Of a DNA stretch of 64,000 bases, positions 61,212 to 64,000 are shown one piece after another; the stretch's first letter is position 1; each line of letters opens with the position of its first letter. The stretch spans positions 8,004-72,003 of the forward strand of contig NZ_JAFBDW010000007.1 of assembly GCF_016908415.1 (NCBI RefSeq), read 5' to 3'. Both the position numbers and the translations under genes were made by a program. The notes below the pieces were generated by a model. The model saw only the letters and a program-made list of their open reading frames with translations. It was not told the DNA's origin and made no database searches. The stretch is from Caldicoprobacter guelmensis (GTDB lineage: Bacteria; Bacillota; Clostridia; Caldicoprobacterales; Caldicoprobacteraceae).

Positions 61212-62501
61212 ATGAACTATGAAGAGGCGCTAAAATTTATACACAGCACTTATAGGTTTGGCTCCAAGCTTGGGCTTGAGAACATAAAGGATTTACTAAG
61301 GCGGCTAGGCAATCCCCATGAACGGTTTGGCGTGGTACACGTGGCCGGGACCAACGGAAAGGGCTCGGTTACTTCCATGCTGACCCATGTGCTGCATGAG
61401 GCCGGCTATAGGGTGGGGATGTTTATATCCCCCTACCTCGAAAGGTTTACCGAGAGGATACAGGTGGGTTTAAAGGAAATAGAGCCTGATGCTTTGGCTC
61501 GCATAACCGAGCGGGTAAAAGAAAAGGTGGAGGGGATGGTGGGTGAGGGTAAGAACCACCCCACCGAGTTTGAAATAGTCACCGCCATAGGCTTTGCTTA
61601 TTTTGCGGAAATGAAAGTGGACTACGCTGTTGTAGAGGTGGGCCTTGGCGGTCGCCTTGATGCCACCAACGTGGTCGACCCTCTCGTATCGGTCATAACC
61701 TCCATAAGCTATGACCACATGGATGTGCTGGGGGATACGCTGGAAAAGATCGCCGCAGAGAAGGCCGGCATTATAAAGCAGGGCAGGCCTGTGGTTACCT
61801 ATCCACAGCATCCCGAAGCCATGGCGGTGATACAGAGGGTGGCACAGGAACGCGGTGCTCCCCTGTTTGAGGTGAATAAAGACGGCATAGAGGTTATTAC
61901 CTCCGAGGTGGGAAGGCAAGTTTTCAATTATTCATTTGATGAGGAAAGATTTCCGGGTGTCGTCATACACCTTACCGGACGCCACCAGATACTCAATGCC
62001 GCTACTGCCTTGACCGCTGTTGCTGTCCTGAGAAGACAGGGCGTTGCTATTTCAGATGATGCCGTGTACAAGGGCATGGAGCGCGCTTTTTGGCCGGGGC
62101 GCCTGGAGGTGTTAAGGCGCCAGCCCTTTGTGGTTTTGGACGGTGCCCACAATGAATCGGGGGCAGAGGTTCTAGCCCAAGCCATAAAAGAGTATTTTGT
62201 CGGGAAGCCTGTGACGCTGGTGATAGGCATATTGAGGGATAAGGATGTTGATGCCATAGTGAAGCGCCTTTGTCCCTTGGCTGACTCGGTCATCGTAACC
62301 AGGGCCGATAGCCCCAGGACTATGGACCCTGCTGAGTTGGCAGTGAGGGCTGGAAGGTATTGTCAGGATGTGGTGGTGGAGCCCGATATAGAGAAGGCTA
62401 TCGCCATGGGTTTTAGCAAGGTACATCCTGATGGCGTACTTCTTTTTACGGGGTCATTGTATTTGATAGGCAAGGTTCGCGGGCTGCTCAGGTCATCTTA
62501 G
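61212..62501 (+). CDS. folC: Folylpolyglutamate/dihydrofolate synthase
   Basis: 429 residues. P-loop VAGTNGKGSVTSML near residue 44, TEFEIVTAIGFAYF and VEVGLGGRLDATNVV in the middle, and LDGAHNESGAEVL near 308. It adds glutamate to folate (and makes dihydrofolate from dihydropteroate). GGGGGAAG before ATG. It follows valS by 19 bp, probably in the same operon. Confidence 0.95.
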   Translation: MNYEEALKFIHSTYRFGSKLGLENIKDLLRRLGNPHERFGVVHVAGTNGKGSVTSMLTHVLHEAGYRVGMFISPYLERFTERIQVGLKEIEPDALARITERVKEKVEGMVGEGKNHPTEFEIVTAIGFAYFAEMKVDYAVVEVGLGGRLDATNVVDPLVSVITSISYDHMDVLGDTLEKIAAEKAGIIKQGRPVVTYPQHPEAMAVIQRVAQERGAPLFEVNKDGIEVITSEVGRQVFNYSFDEERFPGVVIHLTGRHQILNAATALTAVAVLRRQGVAISDDAVYKGMERAFWPGRLEVLRRQPFVVLDGAHNESGAEVLAQAIKEYFVGKPVTLVIGILRDKDVDAIVKRLCPLADSVIVTRADSPRTMDPAELAVRAGRYCQDVVVEPDIEKAIAMGFSKVHPDGVLLFTGSLYLIGKVRGLLRSS

Positions 62502-62618
62502 GAACATGGTTACGAGTTGCTGACGATTTGAATAAGGTTTTAAAGGAAATTATGCGAATTTTATAGGCCATGTCGTCATAAATATTTACTGTAATGTTTA
62601 AAAGTGAGAGCGGGTGTT

Positions 62619-62843
62619 ATGGTGCAAAATGGCGACATTAAAAAAGATGAAAACGATGTACTTCTGGAGCTGGTGCACAGGTCGTTGATGCTTTTGAGGA
62701 GAACCGAAAATTCTCATTTTGATCGTGAAAAAGTGCGCTGGTTAAAGAGCATTTACCTTTATCTGCTGAAGCAGGCAAGGAAGAATAGCGTGGCTTTAAA
62801 CGGTAGGCAATTGCTGGAACGCATTTTATATCCCCGTATATGA
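62619..62843 (+). CDS. Small hypothetical protein
   Basis: 74 residues from ATG 62619; GTG 62604 in the same frame is an alternative. Helical and basic: LVHRSLMLLRRTENSHFDRE and WLKSIYLYLLKQARKNSVAL. No family is recognised. Between folC and the beta-propeller gene, same direction. Confidence 0.45.
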   Translation: MVQNGDIKKDENDVLLELVHRSLMLLRRTENSHFDREKVRWLKSIYLYLLKQARKNSVALNGRQLLERILYPRI

Positions 62844-62933
62844 AGGTTTAAAATGTAGCGCTTAACCCCTGTTGGGTACCTTCTGCAGCAGGCGGTCATA
62901 TAATGAAGTATCCGCTTGTTGTAGAGAATTCCA

Positions 62934-63890
62934 ATGGGGGTATTTGTTTTTATGATGTGGCATGGAAAAATTGCGGTTGCCAACAAAGGAGAGGATAGCA
63001 TATCTTTTTTGAATCCTCATCGCAGGAGGGAAGAGTATCGAATTTATTTGGAACCAGGGGTGGGGCCATGCGCCCTTGCCAAGATGAAGAGCTCCCCAAT
63101 TCTGCTGGTAGTCCAGGCTCATGATAACTCATTGGCATGCATTGACTTGGATTGTGGCGTTGTAGAGAAAATTCTGCCTGTTGGGCGGTGTCCCAGCTTT
63201 ATTACAGTATGTAACAAGACTCACACCATTTACGTTACCAACGCCGACTCCGATTCAATCTCCGTTGTGCATAACGGCGATGACTTGAAGGTGATGAGCC
63301 AGGTACCTGTAGGGTCTATGCCCCAGGGGATTGACTGTCATCATTATCTTCCTCTTTTGGCCATTGCCCATATGGATTCGCAGGACATATGGTTTGTGGA
63401 AACCGAAGGATATACGATGGTGAAAAGAATTGCCGTAGGTGGCTATCCGATTGCGGTAAAGTTCAGCTCGAAAGGCAATACCCTTTATGTAGGGTGTTAT
63501 TTCCACAATCACAGGCTGCTAAATAAGGTGTTGCTGGTTGACCTTTGTAAACATGTGGTTTATCGTGAGATCGCCGTGGGATGCATGCCTCACAGGCTAT
63601 TGGAGACGAGTGATGGGAGGTATTTGCTTGTGGCTTCCTGTGAGGCGGGCAATTTAGAGGTTGTGGACCTGGTATCTGGCTCGGTGGTGCACAGGGTCAA
63701 GGTAGGAGAAGCCGTAGGGGACATGGCGCTGGATGAAGGGGGAGTATGTGCATATGTAACCGCTCCTTATGAAGGCCGCGTATGTGTAGTAGACTGGAAG
63801 GCAGGCAAGAAGTTAGCCGACATTCAGGTGGGGAAAAAGCCCAGCGGGATTGTGTATCTGGAACCAGTGATTACACGTCGAGAAGAATAA
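62934..63890 (+). CDS. YVTN/YncE-type beta-propeller protein
   Basis: 318 residues. Repeats of about 42 residues are visible: IYVTNADSDSISVVHNGDDL, GSMPQGIDCHHYLPLLAIAH, GGYPIAVKFSSKGNTLYVG, GCMPHRLLETSDGRYLLVAS, GEAVGDMALDEGGVCAYVTA and GKKPSGIVYL, giving a seven-bladed propeller. No signal peptide is evident, so a cytosolic or surface role is undecided. The start is uncertain (62934, 62952 or 62955). Confidence 0.8.
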   Translation: MGVFVFMMWHGKIAVANKGEDSISFLNPHRRREEYRIYLEPGVGPCALAKMKSSPILLVVQAHDNSLACIDLDCGVVEKILPVGRCPSFITVCNKTHTIYVTNADSDSISVVHNGDDLKVMSQVPVGSMPQGIDCHHYLPLLAIAHMDSQDIWFVETEGYTMVKRIAVGGYPIAVKFSSKGNTLYVGCYFHNHRLLNKVLLVDLCKHVVYREIAVGCMPHRLLETSDGRYLLVASCEAGNLEVVDLVSGSVVHRVKVGEAVGDMALDEGGVCAYVTAPYEGRVCVVDWKAGKKLADIQVGKKPSGIVYLEPVITRREE

Positions 63891-64000
63891 TTTCCAACAA
63901 AAATGTCAGAAGTTTCGCAAATTAATGAATAAAAACGGCGTAATCCTTTGATATTTAGAGGTTTAGAAAGGATAATACTCGAAATATGTAAATTCCGATT
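63891..64000. other. Right edge, no gene seen
   Basis: 110 AT-rich bases after the propeller gene. No terminator, promoter or frame can be supported. Confidence 0.4.

Overview
The window looks like chromosomal DNA of a low-to-moderate GC, anaerobic member of the Firmicutes, most likely a (thermophilic) clostridium. The reasons are Gram-positive style promoters and Shine-Dalgarno sequences, a T-box leader before valS, an AddAB recombination nuclease, a CsoR/CopA/CopZ copper set, many iron-sulfur and radical SAM proteins, two bacteriohemerythrins (one decayed) and family 4 and 29 glycosidases. The genus cannot be fixed from the sequence alone.

Layout. 1-6 kb: an Fe-S aldo/keto reductase, a hemerythrin relic, then the copper module (CsoR operator, copA, copZ) with csoR 1.3 kb downstream, and bioY with a DUF1284 gene between them. 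6-12 kb: a macrodomain hydrolase, a DUF4846 protein and a decayed defence region, in which two nucleotidyltransferase/HepT-type pairs enclose remnants of what look like DUF6079 ATPase and DNA methyltransferase genes; it ends with a HEAT/SEC-C protein. 12-18.6 kb: sugar genes (BadF-type kinase, GH4 6-phosphoglycosidase, GH29 fucosidase, AraC regulator, MBL hydrolase, VOC protein) with a cluster of hairpins between the two sugar operons. 18.6-19 kb: a gene-less folded segment ending in an IS200/IS605-type terminal hairpin. 19-27 kb: a DUF255 thioredoxin-fold protein, a PHP phosphoesterase and an accessory GrpE/Hsp70/TPR/J-domain operon.

26.9-31.3 kb: the most unusual part. tRNA-Ala is followed by a 4.3-kb accessory segment with a hypothetical gene, a DUF1848 Fe-S protein, a repeat-bearing folded intergenic stretch, and a two-gene operon of a divergent ComF-like phosphoribosyltransferase and a divergent DprA/Smf protein. 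The segment ends in an imperfect copy of the tRNA-Ala 3' end, as expected of a small tRNA-associated island. This is the best candidate here for a poorly described system.

31.4-44 kb: a MarR-controlled ABC exporter, a bacteriohemerythrin, an apparently intact Wadjet plasmid/phage-defence operon (jetABCD, minus strand), a rhomboid protease, a radical SAM protein and a membrane Fe-S protein. 44-51 kb: a heterodimeric ABC exporter with its own MarR repressor and an 18-bp palindromic operator, tRNA-Thr and tRNA-Pro, pgsA, and a GH4 alpha-galactosidase. 51-64 kb: core genes addB-addA, a T-box leader, a small membrane protein, valS and folC, then a beta-propeller protein.

All functional names rest on motifs read by eye and remembered family features; no database search was possible. 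Start codons were moved where a ribosome-binding site clearly favoured a later start.
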